Position numbers and translations under genes: made by a program
Shown: positions 44,034 to 53,091 of the stretch, in pieces
Layout: every line of letters begins with the position of its first letter
Position numbering within the stretch: the stretch's first letter is position 1
Assembly: GCA_031216915.1 (NCBI GenBank)
Contig: JAUFNR010000011.1
Span: 930,001-994,000, forward strand
Reading direction: 5' to 3'
DNA length: 64,000 nucleotides
Origin: Pictodentalium vernedei
Taxonomy: Eukaryota; Mollusca; Scaphopoda; Dentaliida; Dentaliidae
Notes under the pieces: model-generated
What the model was told of the DNA's origin: nothing
Seen by the model: the letters and a program-made list of their open reading frames with translations, nothing else
The model's database searches: none

Positions 44034-46922
44034 TTAGTGGACGACATTCTGAGCAACAGATAACGGACCTAAACAATGCAGGTCTCCAGAAATGGACTCA
44101 ATATTTCTGAGATAAAAATTTGTAAATGTGGATGGCTGAGACCAATAAGCAGCCTTCATTAAATCTGTAATAGCAACACTATTAGCATAAGCCCAGGAAG
44201 TAGAAAGAGCTCTTACTTCATGAGCAGAAATCTTAAGCACAGACTGCTGAGAAGAAGATAAATCTTCATAAGCAGTACGGATAGTTAACTGAATCCATCT
44301 AGCAATAGAATGGACTGAAATGTCCTTTCTATTAGGCATCAAAGACAGAAAGAAACGTTTCCGTCCCTTTCTGATAAACTGAGATCTCTGTTTATAGATA
44401 CGTAATGCTCTAACAGGACAGAGTAAAGGCCTACGCCCGTCTGAAGACAGAAGAGCCTTAATAACAATAGGTTCCGGATATTTATTAGGAGCCTGATTCT
44501 TAGCTAAAAAATCCACATTAGTAGTGAAGGTGATAGTGTTCCCAACACTACGATAATGAGAATCATCCACCGATAGTGCATGAAGCTCACTGACTCTTCT
44601 AGCAGAAGAGAAAGCTAAGAGAAAAGCTGTCTTATAAGATAAGAATTTGAAATCTACTGTCCCAAGAGGTTCAAATGGCTTTTCCTTCAATTTAAGAAAA
44701 ACCCAAGCTAAATTCCACTTAGGAATTAATCTAAGAGTTCTGGGTCTATTTATCGAAAAGTTTCTAACCAACTTCGATAAAGAGACATTAGATCCAATTT
44801 GTAAACTATCATGATGTGCATAGGTATCAGATAACATAGATCTATAACCCTTTATAGTAACAGGCTGCAGTTTGATTTCGTCAAACAAGTATACTAGAAA
44901 GTTTGCAATGTCTGGTATAGAGGGATCGAATATATCTACAGAATGATCCCTACACCAACGATGAAAAACCTTCCACTTAGCCGCATACTTTAGCGAAGAG
45001 GAGGTCATCCTCCAGTTAGAAATCGCGTCCACTGCTCGTCCTGTAAAGTGCTTGCCATGCAAGAAGGACCGCACAACGGAAAAACGTGAAGGTTGAGACC
45101 TTGCGGGTTGTGATGGAGTTGGCGCGATTTCCCCTGCGAAAGAAGATCCTCCCGTGGAGGAAGCTTCCGCGGTAGGTCCCACAACAGACACCTGAGTAGA
45201 TTTATCCACGGTCTCTGTGGTGACAGAGATGCTACCAACAGAATCTTGCATTGAGATTGTTTTATCTTTAGCAATACTTGTTGAATTAACGGCGCTGGAG
45301 GATACGCATATCCTATCATTCCGTCCCAAGGGATCGACAGAGCGTCTACTGCAAATGCTCTTGGATCCGGACACGGAGACACATACATCTGCAACTGATT
45401 GTTGAGATGTGTCGCAAATAAGTCTATCATTGGCCGTTCCCATTGGTAGCAAATCTGATTGAATACTTGTTTGTTGAGAGTCCACTCCGACGGCAACAAG
45501 CGACCCTTTCGTGAAAGGGAGTCTGCTAGCACATTCAGACGACCCGGTATGTGACGGACCGAAAGAAGAACGTGATGTTCTAACGCAAACAGAAGGATTC
45601 TTTCCGTTAGATTGAACAACGGAACTGAATGAGTGCCTCCCTGATTCCGTACATACGCCACTACTGTCGTATTGTCGGATAGGATTTGGACATGAGCATC
45701 GTGAATAATGTTCATCCAGTGACGTAACGCAAGCCAAATTGACATCATTTCCTTGATGTTTATGTGCTTGCACAGGAATTGCGGATCCCAAAGACCCTGG
45801 CATCTCGAATCCGTTGGGATTAATGATGCACCCCAACCTGTTTGACTGGCATCCGTCATAACGGTAAAACTCGGATCCGGCAACTGCAGCAGAACTCCTT
45901 GAGTTAACCACTGAATGTTTGCCCAAGTCTGAATCTCTTGTTTCACTTGATCTGACAAGAGAACGTCTACATCGAGCGAATGAATTTTCACACTCCAATT
46001 CTGAGTCAGGAAAATTTGAAGAGGACGTGTGCGTAACCGCCCCATCGGAATGAGATCCGCGGCGGCTCCGCACAGACCTATCAGTCTCATAAATTCTCTC
46101 GCCGTGACTTTGTCTGCGTGCAGACAATAGCGAGCGTAACAACTGACTAATTTCGCTCTGGTTAACGGCAGACGAACGAGATTGTTGTGCGTCTCGAAGT
46201 TCATTCCCAGATGAGTGAATGACTTGGACGGCACCAGATCCGACTTCTCCTCGTTTACTATAAAACCGAGACGTCGGAGCAATAGAAGAAGATTCTGAAC
46301 ATCGTTCTGAAGCGTTAACTCGTTGCCGTACCTCTGAAGAATGTTGTCCAGGTAGGCCGACGTTACCGCAGACGAATGAGCTCGGAAGTAGACCATTACC
46401 GAGTTCATTACTCGAGTGAAAGCCCAGGGTGCTAGATTCAATCCGAAGCACATCGCCCGGAATTGATACACCACTCCTAGGACTGCGAAGCGTAGATACT
46501 TTCGGAATGTTGGATGTACCATGACGTGAAAGTACGCATCTTTGAGATCTATGCTCATTGCATAATCGTTCACCCGAATACTCGCTCTGACCGATCGAAT
46601 CGTCTCCATATAAAACTTCGGAGCGACGATCAGCTTGTTTATCCAGCTCAAATCTATGACTGGACGGAACGAGCCGTCTGGTTTCGGAACCAGAAACAGA
46701 TGGCTGTAGAATCCCGGAGATTCCTGGTTTTCTACGACCTCTACCGCGTTCTTCATTAAAAGAGACTGCACCTCTGATAACAGAGCATCTCTTTTCTGCG
46801 GATTTGACGGAAGATGAGTCCACTTTGGACCTCGAGTTAATGGAGGCTTTCGTTTGAAGGATATCTTTAGACCTTCCGAAGTCACTCCTCTCACCCAAGG
46901 GTCGTCCGTAATCGACGCCCAT
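44034..46922 (-). CDS. DIRS ORF3, tyrosine recombinase, copy F (motifs intact)
   Basis: 962 codons, the same length as in D. The recombinase domain in the last ~320 residues carries SARRVSELHAL (Arg), HEVR (His901, Arg904) and STFTNFYLRN with the nucleophile Tyr937 (codon at 44112-44114). This is the only copy in the window with Arg, His, Arg and Tyr all present in one open frame. The upstream ~640 codons overlap ORF2 in another frame and may be untranslated; the frame equals that of ORF1. The family cuts and rejoins DNA through a covalent phosphotyrosine link, which explains the lack of target-site duplications. Confidence 0.9.
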   Translation of the reverse strand: MGVDYGRPLGERSDFGRSKDILQTKASINSRSKVDSSSVKSAEKRCSVIRGAVSFNEERGRGRRKPGISGILQPSVSGSETRRLVPSSHRFELDKQADRRSEVLYGDDSIGQSEYSGERLCNEHRSQRCVLSRHGTSNIPKVSTLRSPRSGVSIPGDVLRIESSTLGFHSSNELGNGLLPSSFVCGNVGLPGQHSSEVRQRVNASERCSESSSIAPTSRFYSKRGEVGSGAVQVIHSSGNELRDAQQSRSSAVNQSEISQLLRSLLSARRQSHGERIYETDRSVRSRRGSHSDGAVTHTSSSNFPDSELECENSFARCRRSLVRSSETRDSDLGKHSVVNSRSSAAVAGSEFYRYDGCQSNRLGCIINPNGFEMPGSLGSAIPVQAHKHQGNDVNLACVTSLDEHYSRCSCPNPIRQYDSSGVCTESGRHSFSSVVQSNGKNPSVCVRTSRSSFGPSHTGSSECASRLPFTKGSLVAVGVDSQQTSIQSDLLPMGTANDRLICDTSQQSVADVCVSVSGSKSICSRRSVDPLGRNDRICVSSSAVNSTSIAKDKTISMQDSVGSISVTTETVDKSTQVSVVGPTAEASSTGGSSFAGEIAPTPSQPARSQPSRFSVVRSFLHGKHFTGRAVDAISNWRMTSSSLKYAAKWKVFHRWCRDHSVDIFDPSIPDIANFLVYLFDEIKLQPVTIKGYRSMLSDTYAHHDSLQIGSNVSLSKLVRNFSINRPRTLRLIPKWNLAWVFLKLKEKPFEPLGTVDFKFLSYKTAFLLAFSSARRVSELHALSVDDSHYRSVGNTITFTTNVDFLAKNQAPNKYPEPIVIKALLSSDGRRPLLCPVRALRIYKQRSQFIRKGRKRFFLSLMPNRKDISVHSIARWIQLTIRTAYEDLSSSQQSVLKISAHEVRALSTSWAYANSVAITDLMKAAYWSQPSTFTNFYLRNIESISGDLHCLGPLSVAQNVVH

Positions 46923-47305
46923 TCTTGTGAAAAGCTCGACAACCTTCCGCCAACCGGAACGCGATAGAGGTTTAAGCCATCACCTCCTGGACCTGCGAGG
47001 CCTGAGGTAGGAGAAACCATGTCTTCCACGAACCGCACCTCGCCCCGTCGACCTCGGGGCGTCCGACCGATTGTCCCGGCCTGAAGGACGTCCCGAACGA
47101 GAGTCGCTATCCTGACGGTCTCTCGAATAAGACCAAGAGGACGCACCGGAACCTCTATAGGAACCTCTCTTGGGCGCATTAGACCCAGAAGTGCCTGTCT
47201 TATTCGTGTCTGCTGTATCCGACTTCTTAGGAGCAGATTTGAACAACAGAGAATCCTTAGCTTTCTTTGTAATTTTATCATAAATAGCGGAAAGCTTGCC
47301 GTCAA
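45005..47305 (-). CDS. DIRS ORF2, RT / RNase H / methyltransferase-like, copy F (RT active site mutated)
   Basis: 766 codons. All RT blocks are present (RPVIDLSWINKLI, SIDLKDAYFHVMVHP, FGLNLAPWAFTRVMN), but the catalytic motif reads YLDN (residues 318-321; Asn codon at 46343-46345) instead of YLDD. That change removes one of the metal-binding aspartates. RNase H (TDASQTGWGASLIP, SDNTTVVAYVRNQGG) and the C-terminal IDLFATHLNNQL...YAYPPAP region are intact. A substitution makes the stop come five codons earlier than in D. Overlaps ORF1 by 326 nt and ORF3 by about 1.9 kb. Confidence 0.9.
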   Translation of the reverse strand: MTASFPLFMIKLQRKLRILCCSNLLLRSRIQQTRIRQALLGLMRPREVPIEVPVRPLGLIRETVRIATLVRDVLQAGTIGRTPRGRRGEVRFVEDMVSPTSGLAGPGGDGLNLYRVPVGGRLSSFSQEWASITDDPWVRGVTSEGLKISFKRKPPLTRGPKWTHLPSNPQKRDALLSEVQSLLMKNAVEVVENQESPGFYSHLFLVPKPDGSFRPVIDLSWINKLIVAPKFYMETIRSVRASIRVNDYAMSIDLKDAYFHVMVHPTFRKYLRFAVLGVVYQFRAMCFGLNLAPWAFTRVMNSVMVYFRAHSSAVTSAYLDNILQRYGNELTLQNDVQNLLLLLRRLGFIVNEEKSDLVPSKSFTHLGMNFETHNNLVRLPLTRAKLVSCYARYCLHADKVTAREFMRLIGLCGAAADLIPMGRLRTRPLQIFLTQNWSVKIHSLDVDVLLSDQVKQEIQTWANIQWLTQGVLLQLPDPSFTVMTDASQTGWGASLIPTDSRCQGLWDPQFLCKHINIKEMMSIWLALRHWMNIIHDAHVQILSDNTTVVAYVRNQGGTHSVPLFNLTERILLFALEHHVLLSVRHIPGRLNVLADSLSRKGRLLPSEWTLNKQVFNQICYQWERPMIDLFATHLNNQLQMYVSPCPDPRAFAVDALSIPWDGMIGYAYPPAPLIQQVLLKIKQSQCKILLVASLSPQRPWINLLRCLLWDLPRKLPPREDLLSQGKSRQLHHNPQGLNLHVFPLCGPSCMASTLQDEQWTRFLTGG

Positions 47306-49082
47306 AGAGAAGTTCTCCTGAGACCGAAGTGACTCTAAGAGAGTTCTTCACCTTAGAATCCACTAGTGTGGATGTAGCTAGGGCTGCGTCACGTCTAACC
47401 AACTCCAGATTTGCCACTGAAAGGGCGGAGTTACACGTGGAATAAGCTACTGCCCTTGAAAGAAGTTTTAAAGAGGATTGTATATCCTGAAACTCTTTCC
47501 CCTGAAGGCGCAGTGATAACGCCTTAGTAAGGTGATCTGCGTAAGATAAGGCATCTAAATTGGCTCTGTTAGACGCAATAGCTGTTTCCAACACCACGGT
47601 TGGAATAGAAGCTGACGACGGTAATGATAGCTCTAAGTCTTCCGCCTCGTCGTCCATACGCAGAGGAACTCTCGGTATACCCTGTCCTGCCGTATCGAAC
47701 TTATTCCTTGCATTAATGAAAGGCAGGTTGAGAGTATTAGCGGACAAGAAACCTGCTTTCCCCGTCCTGGAAGCAAGTTTAAATATAGCGTCATTCAATA
47801 ATTCAAAAGTTCTTGCAACATTATTGGACTGCGACGGAAACTCGGGAGCGATGTCCCTGAACCGCTCAAAAAATTCAGAGTCCAATGACGCTATAATTCT
47901 CTTGTCCGGAAGCGCAGCAGTCTGGCCCGACGGAACAACTTGAGGGAGAAAGTGCCGGATGACGTCCACGGCAGCTTTATGTTGTTCCGAAAGGGATAGC
48001 TCCAAGTCATCCGTATCCCTTTCACCATCCGGTCGGACCTCATGATGTTCCCGGTCGTCCGCCCCCGATGCTTCGGCGGAGCGTACCGACCCAGCGCCGT
48101 CGGATAATTCTCGATCCGACACCGTTTCTGTCGGCTGCTGGGATGCTGCGATAAGCTGTGCTATCTGCACAAGAATGTCCGGCGTCGAGACCTGCGGAGG
48201 CGCAGTCTTTCGCTGCTTCGCCGATGGCAGCTCCGCATCAGATGGCTCCCGCATACTTTTCCTATGCAAACGTCCGGAGTCCATCGGTCTCGAATTCCTG
48301 GCTGCCGGATGGTGTGACCTGGTCGCCGAAGAATCCTTGATCGGCGAAGCTGGTAATATATCGGCGGTCACGCAGCCAAGGTGCGGTCGTGTGCGCTGAC
48401 GAGAAGAGGAAGCCTTAACAGTCTCTGCGGACTGCTTATAAAACGGAGCGTCCCGAGCGACGGACGTATGCGCCGCTAAAGACACATTTTGTACCACAAC
48501 ATCTGATCCCAGATGTTGTTGTACGAGAGAGGGGCCTCTCTCGCTCGCGGCCCGGCTGGACCTGGACGAGCTAGGAACCGGACTCAAAGGCTTCCTCCGT
48601 TCTCGCTTACTATCCGCCGTCACTGGGTGTGCATCTATTATGTTTATAGTGCTCGCATGACCCAAAATTTCCTCTTGGACCGCATCGGACGAACCCGGCT
48701 GCCGAACCATTCGGTGAATGGACGCTACACCGGGCGAGCTAGCGGACGACATTTGTCTAATCTCCATGAGCACTTTTGCCGCTAGCTCTGAATTCATTTG
48801 TGACGACGGACGCACACTTGAAGAAGATAACATGGAAACATCACCCTGTTCTGGTTCCTCTGAAATAGAAACTGAGAGAGTAGAGTGACCTTGCGGAGAA
48901 AGAGCCGGCATCGCTCTTTCTCCAGAAACAACATATCGTGACACACGTTTCCAATGTTTCTCATCCCAATGTTCACATATAGGACAGGGATTAATGCGAG
49001 AACACTGACTACAATTAATACAATGATCATGAAAGTCAGAGGAAGATTTCTTCCTATTACAATTTGAACAATGTCCCTTCAT
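46980..49082 (-). CDS. DIRS ORF1 (gag-like), copy F, full length
   Basis: 700 codons from the Met of MKGHCSNCNRK; a further in-frame Met 17 codons upstream exists, but the zinc cluster starts best here. Domains in order: Cys/His cluster (residues 5-38, CxxC repeats), a Ser-rich region, an RKTAPPQ basic patch followed by the helical VQIAQLIAASQQPTE, the conserved FELLNDAIFKLASR and SYADHLTKALSLRLQ blocks, and a Gly/Arg/Ser-rich C-terminus ending RRPRRSRR. Likely the nucleic-acid-binding structural protein of the element. No lesion seen. The reference for judging damage in D, E, G and the A/B/C group. Confidence 0.85.
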   Translation of the reverse strand: MKGHCSNCNRKKSSSDFHDHCINCSQCSRINPCPICEHWDEKHWKRVSRYVVSGERAMPALSPQGHSTLSVSISEEPEQGDVSMLSSSSVRPSSQMNSELAAKVLMEIRQMSSASSPGVASIHRMVRQPGSSDAVQEEILGHASTINIIDAHPVTADSKRERRKPLSPVPSSSRSSRAASERGPSLVQQHLGSDVVVQNVSLAAHTSVARDAPFYKQSAETVKASSSRQRTRPHLGCVTADILPASPIKDSSATRSHHPAARNSRPMDSGRLHRKSMREPSDAELPSAKQRKTAPPQVSTPDILVQIAQLIAASQQPTETVSDRELSDGAGSVRSAEASGADDREHHEVRPDGERDTDDLELSLSEQHKAAVDVIRHFLPQVVPSGQTAALPDKRIIASLDSEFFERFRDIAPEFPSQSNNVARTFELLNDAIFKLASRTGKAGFLSANTLNLPFINARNKFDTAGQGIPRVPLRMDDEAEDLELSLPSSASIPTVVLETAIASNRANLDALSYADHLTKALSLRLQGKEFQDIQSSLKLLSRAVAYSTCNSALSVANLELVRRDAALATSTLVDSKVKNSLRVTSVSGELLFDGKLSAIYDKITKKAKDSLLFKSAPKKSDTADTNKTGTSGSNAPKRGSYRGSGASSWSYSRDRQDSDSRSGRPSGRDNRSDAPRSTGRGAVRGRHGFSYLRPRRSRR

Positions 49083-49966
49083 TGTGAAAGAACAACAATA
49101 AGACCTAGTTACTCGCAAAAACCCCTGACACAAAGATACATAATAACATGATCCATTAATAAATGAAAAAACAATTGCAAAACAAAATAATTTTGAAAAA
49201 ATATTTTTTCAGCGAAGCCCAAGTTGCTGAAAAGTAACGTTGAGCCCCGATGGATCCGATGGCAAAGTGTGGTCAAAAATTTTAAATTTATATTAAATAA
49301 TTAATGAGACACTTCCGGATAATATAAATGTATCTTATAGTGAGATAAAGTACAGCAAAGGCAAACAGCCCCCCTCAAAAAAGGCTGTTGCCAATGAAAA
49401 CAAACAGTGTAAAAACACCAGAAAACATGACTCCAGGCACTGAAAAAACTGGCCGGAATCAGTCATCAATTACACTCTATCTGATGCAAAACAGAGACTC
49501 CCAGGGGAGAATCTGTAGAACATCAGATGGAAGATGCAGAACACAACCGTTATACACCCATGGGTGAAAACGTAACTATGGGGAAAATAACAGAAAACAT
49601 TCTGTAACCAAGCAACTCTCCCAGGAAATTTTAGAAATGAAATTTCTCAAAAATATGCCAAAAGCATGGGAGAATTGCAAGGGGGGACTTTAGAAGGCTA
49701 GGGGAGAGGAAACACTGAATAAGCAGTGCAACAATTAGCAAGAATGACAACAAGAGGCCCATGCCTCGAAAATAGGCAACTTAACATAATTTTATCAAAA
49801 AATTTTAAGTACAGCCCTGATTATTTTTTGTCACTTCTTTTTCCTCTCCTCCTTCAATCCTCCTTAGAATCACATTTTCTCCAAAAATTACGTGTCTGGC
49901 ATCCTTTAAACTGAGATTTACAAGCACAAAGATCAGTGAGATGTTGACTGATGAAGGGCCAAACAG

Positions 49967-50168
49967 AGAATGATAATTGGCGCCAATTTCAGGACGTCTG
50001 CGTCACTGCGCATGCGCAGTAGAGGCGTAGTATGGAGGTCCTTTAGGACATGATTTCTTTTTGTTTTGGATGCAAATTTTGGGGATTGGGGGGCAAAATT
50101 TGTGTTTGGCCCTGGTTTTGTTAGAGTTAGCACCAGCTAAGTCTGGGTCATTGGTACAGTATAAAAAT
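49967..50168. repeat. Right (5') inverted terminal repeat, copy F
   Basis: Partner of 43048-43274. It carries AATTGGCGCCAATT (49975-49988) and TGCGCATGCGCA (50007-50018). Confidence 0.9.
50007..50018. promoter_or_regulatory. NRF1-type palindrome in right (5') ITR, copy F
   Basis: Intact TGCGCATGCGCA upstream of ORF1, the likeliest place for a sense promoter element. Confidence 0.48.
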
Positions 50169-50391
50169 ATCAGAGCTTCAAATTTTGATATTTCAACATC
50201 AGTGTACAAGAAGTAAAACATGGCACTTGGAGCTTCTAAAGCTGATCCTGGCACTGAAATATTCAATACAACACGAGCAACAGTCACTAAAATCCACTTC
50301 CGATAGAAAAAAACATAGCCAGGTATAGATGCATTTCCATTTCAAACATATAAAACTAATCAACAAATTTCAAAGGAGAACTATAACTCAC

Positions 50392-50469
50392 ACATAATAT
50401 TTCCATTTTCAGTCTTCTTTCTTCATCATCTTGATCAGCATATTTCTCTCTCATTTTCCTCATTTTTGA
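50392..50469 (-). CDS. NEMF: NEMF exon b, conserved basic/acidic segment
   Basis: The acceptor ggtttttcttccag precedes TCAAAAATG and the donor gtgagttat follows. The exon is 78 nt, phase 0, 26 codons, beginning SKMRKMREKYADQDDEER. This is the strongest identifier in the window: vertebrate NEMF has SKMKKMKEKYKDQDEED at the equivalent place, as I recall it. The segment is a charged helical linker before the C-terminal NFACT-C domain. The exon ends ...LKMEILC, where the vertebrate protein has a similar hydrophobic end. Confidence 0.85.
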
Positions 50470-50544
50470 CTGGAAGAAAAACCCAGATACTTTTTTACCA
50501 TTTTTATTGTTTGTTTAATGGGTTTTTTAATAACTTTCAACAAC

Positions 50545-50810
50545 CAGGGTTATGTTGCGTCAGACGAATTTATAGGTGGGGAAGTCGGAGTAAGTGGAGA
50601 GAACTACCAACCAATGGGTAGTAATTGTCTGACTCTCAAACTTCCTAACCTGGCACAATGAGGGTTGCCAAGGCAATGGTACAGTTGTCATGCTCTTTTC
50701 CTCAGTACACTTAAGCAATTGGAATATGTCTTGCTCATGCACACAACACAGATAACATCAATCAGGATCGAACTGTCAACCTTTCAATCTCAGTTCAATG
50801 CACCGTTTTT
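50545..50810 (-). mobile_element. Diverged copy of the tRNA-derived SINE
   Basis: TTTATAGGTGGGGAAGTCGG and GAGAGAACTACC correspond to the same parts of the SINE at 587-939, in the same order and orientation. The head is degenerate, with no recognisable boxes, so this is an older insertion. Confidence 0.6.
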
Positions 50811-51214
50811 ATGATATGCTACCATATAAGATGACAGGAAATGTCTAACAAATATTTGTTGATATCTGTTGTCATGCCAGATATAAGATAATATCTTTCC
50901 AAAAGTTATATGCCTTATGCAATAAGTTTAGATCAAAATCACTGAACACTTTTGGTATTTTAATGCAACTGATACGTCAAATTATTAGTAAATGTATGGT
51001 AAATATTTGGGTTTTTGAAAGTTATAAGCATATGGCCTTACAAAGTAGATCTTGTTTCTCAGGCAATTTTTTGTAAAAATGCATGTGGGCAGACGGTTTT
51101 TAATTTTATTTTTTATTTTTGTAATCATTTCTTTGCCATCAAAAGTTCATGTTCTTGGTTTGTTTTATGTTTTAGGCTTCATAATCTACAGAATAGCATG
51201 GGTGTTGGTGTATT
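50811..51214. other. Intron DNA, no feature seen
   Basis: AT-rich intron between NEMF exons b and a; no exon or repeat recognised. Confidence 0.4.
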
Positions 51215-51283
51215 TTGTCCTTGAGAGCAAAAAGGCTTTGAAATGCTAAAGCATTGCAAAGTCTTGTTGCACTCAAGGAACAA
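51215..51283. repeat. Perfect-looking inverted repeat (hairpin)
   Basis: TTGTCCTTGAGAGCAAAAAG faces CTTGTTGCACTCAAGGAACA, meeting at AAATGCTAAAGCATT near 51248. Arms of about 33 bases; probably the core of another MITE. Confidence 0.55.
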
Positions 51284-51889
51284 ATTTGTCAATTTTATTA
51301 ACTTGGGTAAAATATCAGGCATAACACCCATTTAATTATTATTGTTTTAAGTTTGCATTGGTTATAAAAAGAGAGCATGCGGCAGCCAAAAGGACCAAGT
51401 AGGAAGCCCTGAGAAACAGGTTTTTAACTTTTTTAGGCCTATAACTGAGTTTTTATATTTTGCAATATTCAATTTGGAGGAAACCACTGTAATCAAAATA
51501 TTAATGAGAAGTCAGAAGCAAAATAAGTCTACAGTCCGTTCCGGCTTGACCTATGGGCCAGGTTGCCTGAAAGCCCAAGCCCCTACCCACAGGATGGAAG
51601 AGATGCCCATTGGAAATAGGGTCCCATTGACTCAATTTTTATGGTCTTTGTTTCTATCAACATGCAGGGAGTGTATCTGCCTGTCAATAAATAATTATGA
51701 ATTGTTTTCAATTATCACATTGTCCGCCAATCAACTGACCATTTGCCAGTAAATATAGAGGTAACTGCTGAATTGCTAAATTTTTAAAAGAAGATATGTG
51801 ATATTCGGTTCGGTAATATACACATCTCTTTAGACTCCTAGGGTGAAGGATTTTGCTTCTTTTGGCACGGATTTTCAAAATTTTCTCAC
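51284..51889. other. Intron DNA, no clear feature
   Basis: No exon with paired splice sites or recognised repeat, apart from short AT-rich runs. Confidence 0.4.
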
Positions 51890-52200
51890 AGTGGGCCAAA
51901 CCATGGAGTTCTACGATCTGTGTCCTTGGGCAAGGCACTTAACACCAATTGTCCACATGAAGGCACGATGACGCCATGTACTAAGGCATACTGCACATCG
52001 ATGGTGCGCATGTCTTCAACCAATCTAACCCTGCCTGTGCTGCAGTGCGGAGTTACAATGTTGGGGAGCTGGCAGCTGCTCGTCGTTGCTTGGTGGTTCT
52101 CTCCAGGTACTCCGGCTTCTTCCACCTGTAAAACTGTCATGGTCATGATTAGCCATTGTGCGTAAGTATGTGACCTTAAACACCAATAAATAAATAAATA
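51890..52200 (+). mobile_element. tRNA-derived SINE copy, head missing
   Basis: Matches the body of the 587-939 element in the opposite orientation (TGTCCTTGGGCAAGGCACTT, ACTAAGGCATACTGCACATC, ATGGTCATGATTAGCCATTG) and ends in (AATA)n at about 52182-52200. The tRNA-like head is absent or unrecognisable, as in a 5'-truncated retroposed copy. Confidence 0.75.
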
Positions 52201-52209
52201 GGTACAAAG

Positions 52210-52575
52210 TCAAGTCCAACATATGCATTTTTCAAGAAACAAAGGGGCATAACTTTTGGATGAAATGCTCTAGCATAGTAATTTTGTATTGTTAAATATT
52301 TGGCATATGATGAGGAAGATATATATAGGCAGGCAAAACTTACCTAGAATCATTTGCTAAGGTACTTGGCCTTTAAGGGTTAAGTGGACAAAAAAACTCT
52401 CAAAAATAAGACTACACAACTCATGCTATTATAAACCCAACTCTTGTCTACAAATTCAAGTCCAACATGTGCATTTTTCAAGAAACAAAGGGGCATAACT
52501 CTTGGATGAAATGCTCCAGCATCTGAATTTTGTGTTGTTAAGTATTTGGTAATATGATGGGGAAGATACATACAT
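52210..52575. repeat. Two direct copies of a mollusc-type repeat
   Basis: CAAGAAACAAAGGGGCATAA followed by TGGATGAAATGCTC...AGCAT occurs at about 52230 and again at about 52480, about 245 bases apart, with an M2 half-element (GGCCTTTAAGGGTTAA at about 52366-52381) between. Phrases like AAAGGGGCATAACTC are common in bivalve and gastropod repeats as I recall. Confidence 0.55.
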
Positions 52576-52735
52576 ACTAATCTTCATCAAACTTCATCTT
52601 TTATAGGTCATGTTATTGTGAGTTATTTGGACAGAAGCTGTTTGCAATCATATTCATGACATTATCACCAAAAATCTGTATATTAAATTTTGGAAAAATC
52701 TTTTGAAGATTTTTAAAAAAAAATGTGATAACAAG

Positions 52736-52802
52736 AAGTGGGGAAGGATGGAGGGACAGGACAGACAGATGGAGAATGGATGGAAGGATGGAAGGATGGA
52801 GA
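52736..52802. repeat. GGAT-rich microsatellite
   Basis: Imperfect run of GGATGGA / GGAAGGATGGA and GACAGACAGAT units. Confidence 0.75.
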
Positions 52803-52845
52803 GAACTCATTCCCTTTCCCCTCCAAGTATGTAGCAGACAATAAT

Positions 52846-53045
52846 AAACCCGTCACCTAACGTAACTGTCAAAACCAGGTAGCACTATTCACAAAAACCA
52901 TCCTTAATTTTTTTTTTAATGAATTATTGTGTGAAAAACAGCTTATGATCCTTTATAGGTACAAAGGAACAAGCTTCTTTCAATGAGGGGAGGTGGAGGG
53001 GGTATAAGCTATATTTCTGAGGCATAAATGGAATAAACGCAATAC
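52846..53045. repeat. Diverged M1 MITE
   Basis: CACCTAACGTAACTGTCAAA with AGCACTATTCACAAAAACC parallels the left arm of the copy at 54109. The centre and right arm are eroded. Confidence 0.4.
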
Positions 53046-53091
53046 CCAGTCGTACAACCAATATGCAATTCACAAGTTTTTGTTAGCCTAC

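Larger units (their letters stand above)
43048..50168 (-). mobile_element. DIRS copy F, most intact element
   Basis: 7,121 bp from gttaaaaaattta (43048) to cagtataaaaat (50168). Inverted repeats at 43048-43274 and 49967-50168; internal complementary region at 43350-43431. All three ORFs are open at full length, and both repeats keep an intact TGCGCATGCGCA. The only clear inactivating change found is YLDD to YLDN in the reverse transcriptase. It lies in the intron between NEMF exons b and c, in the same orientation. The flanks gtgaaaa and atcagag show no target-site duplication. Confidence 0.95.
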
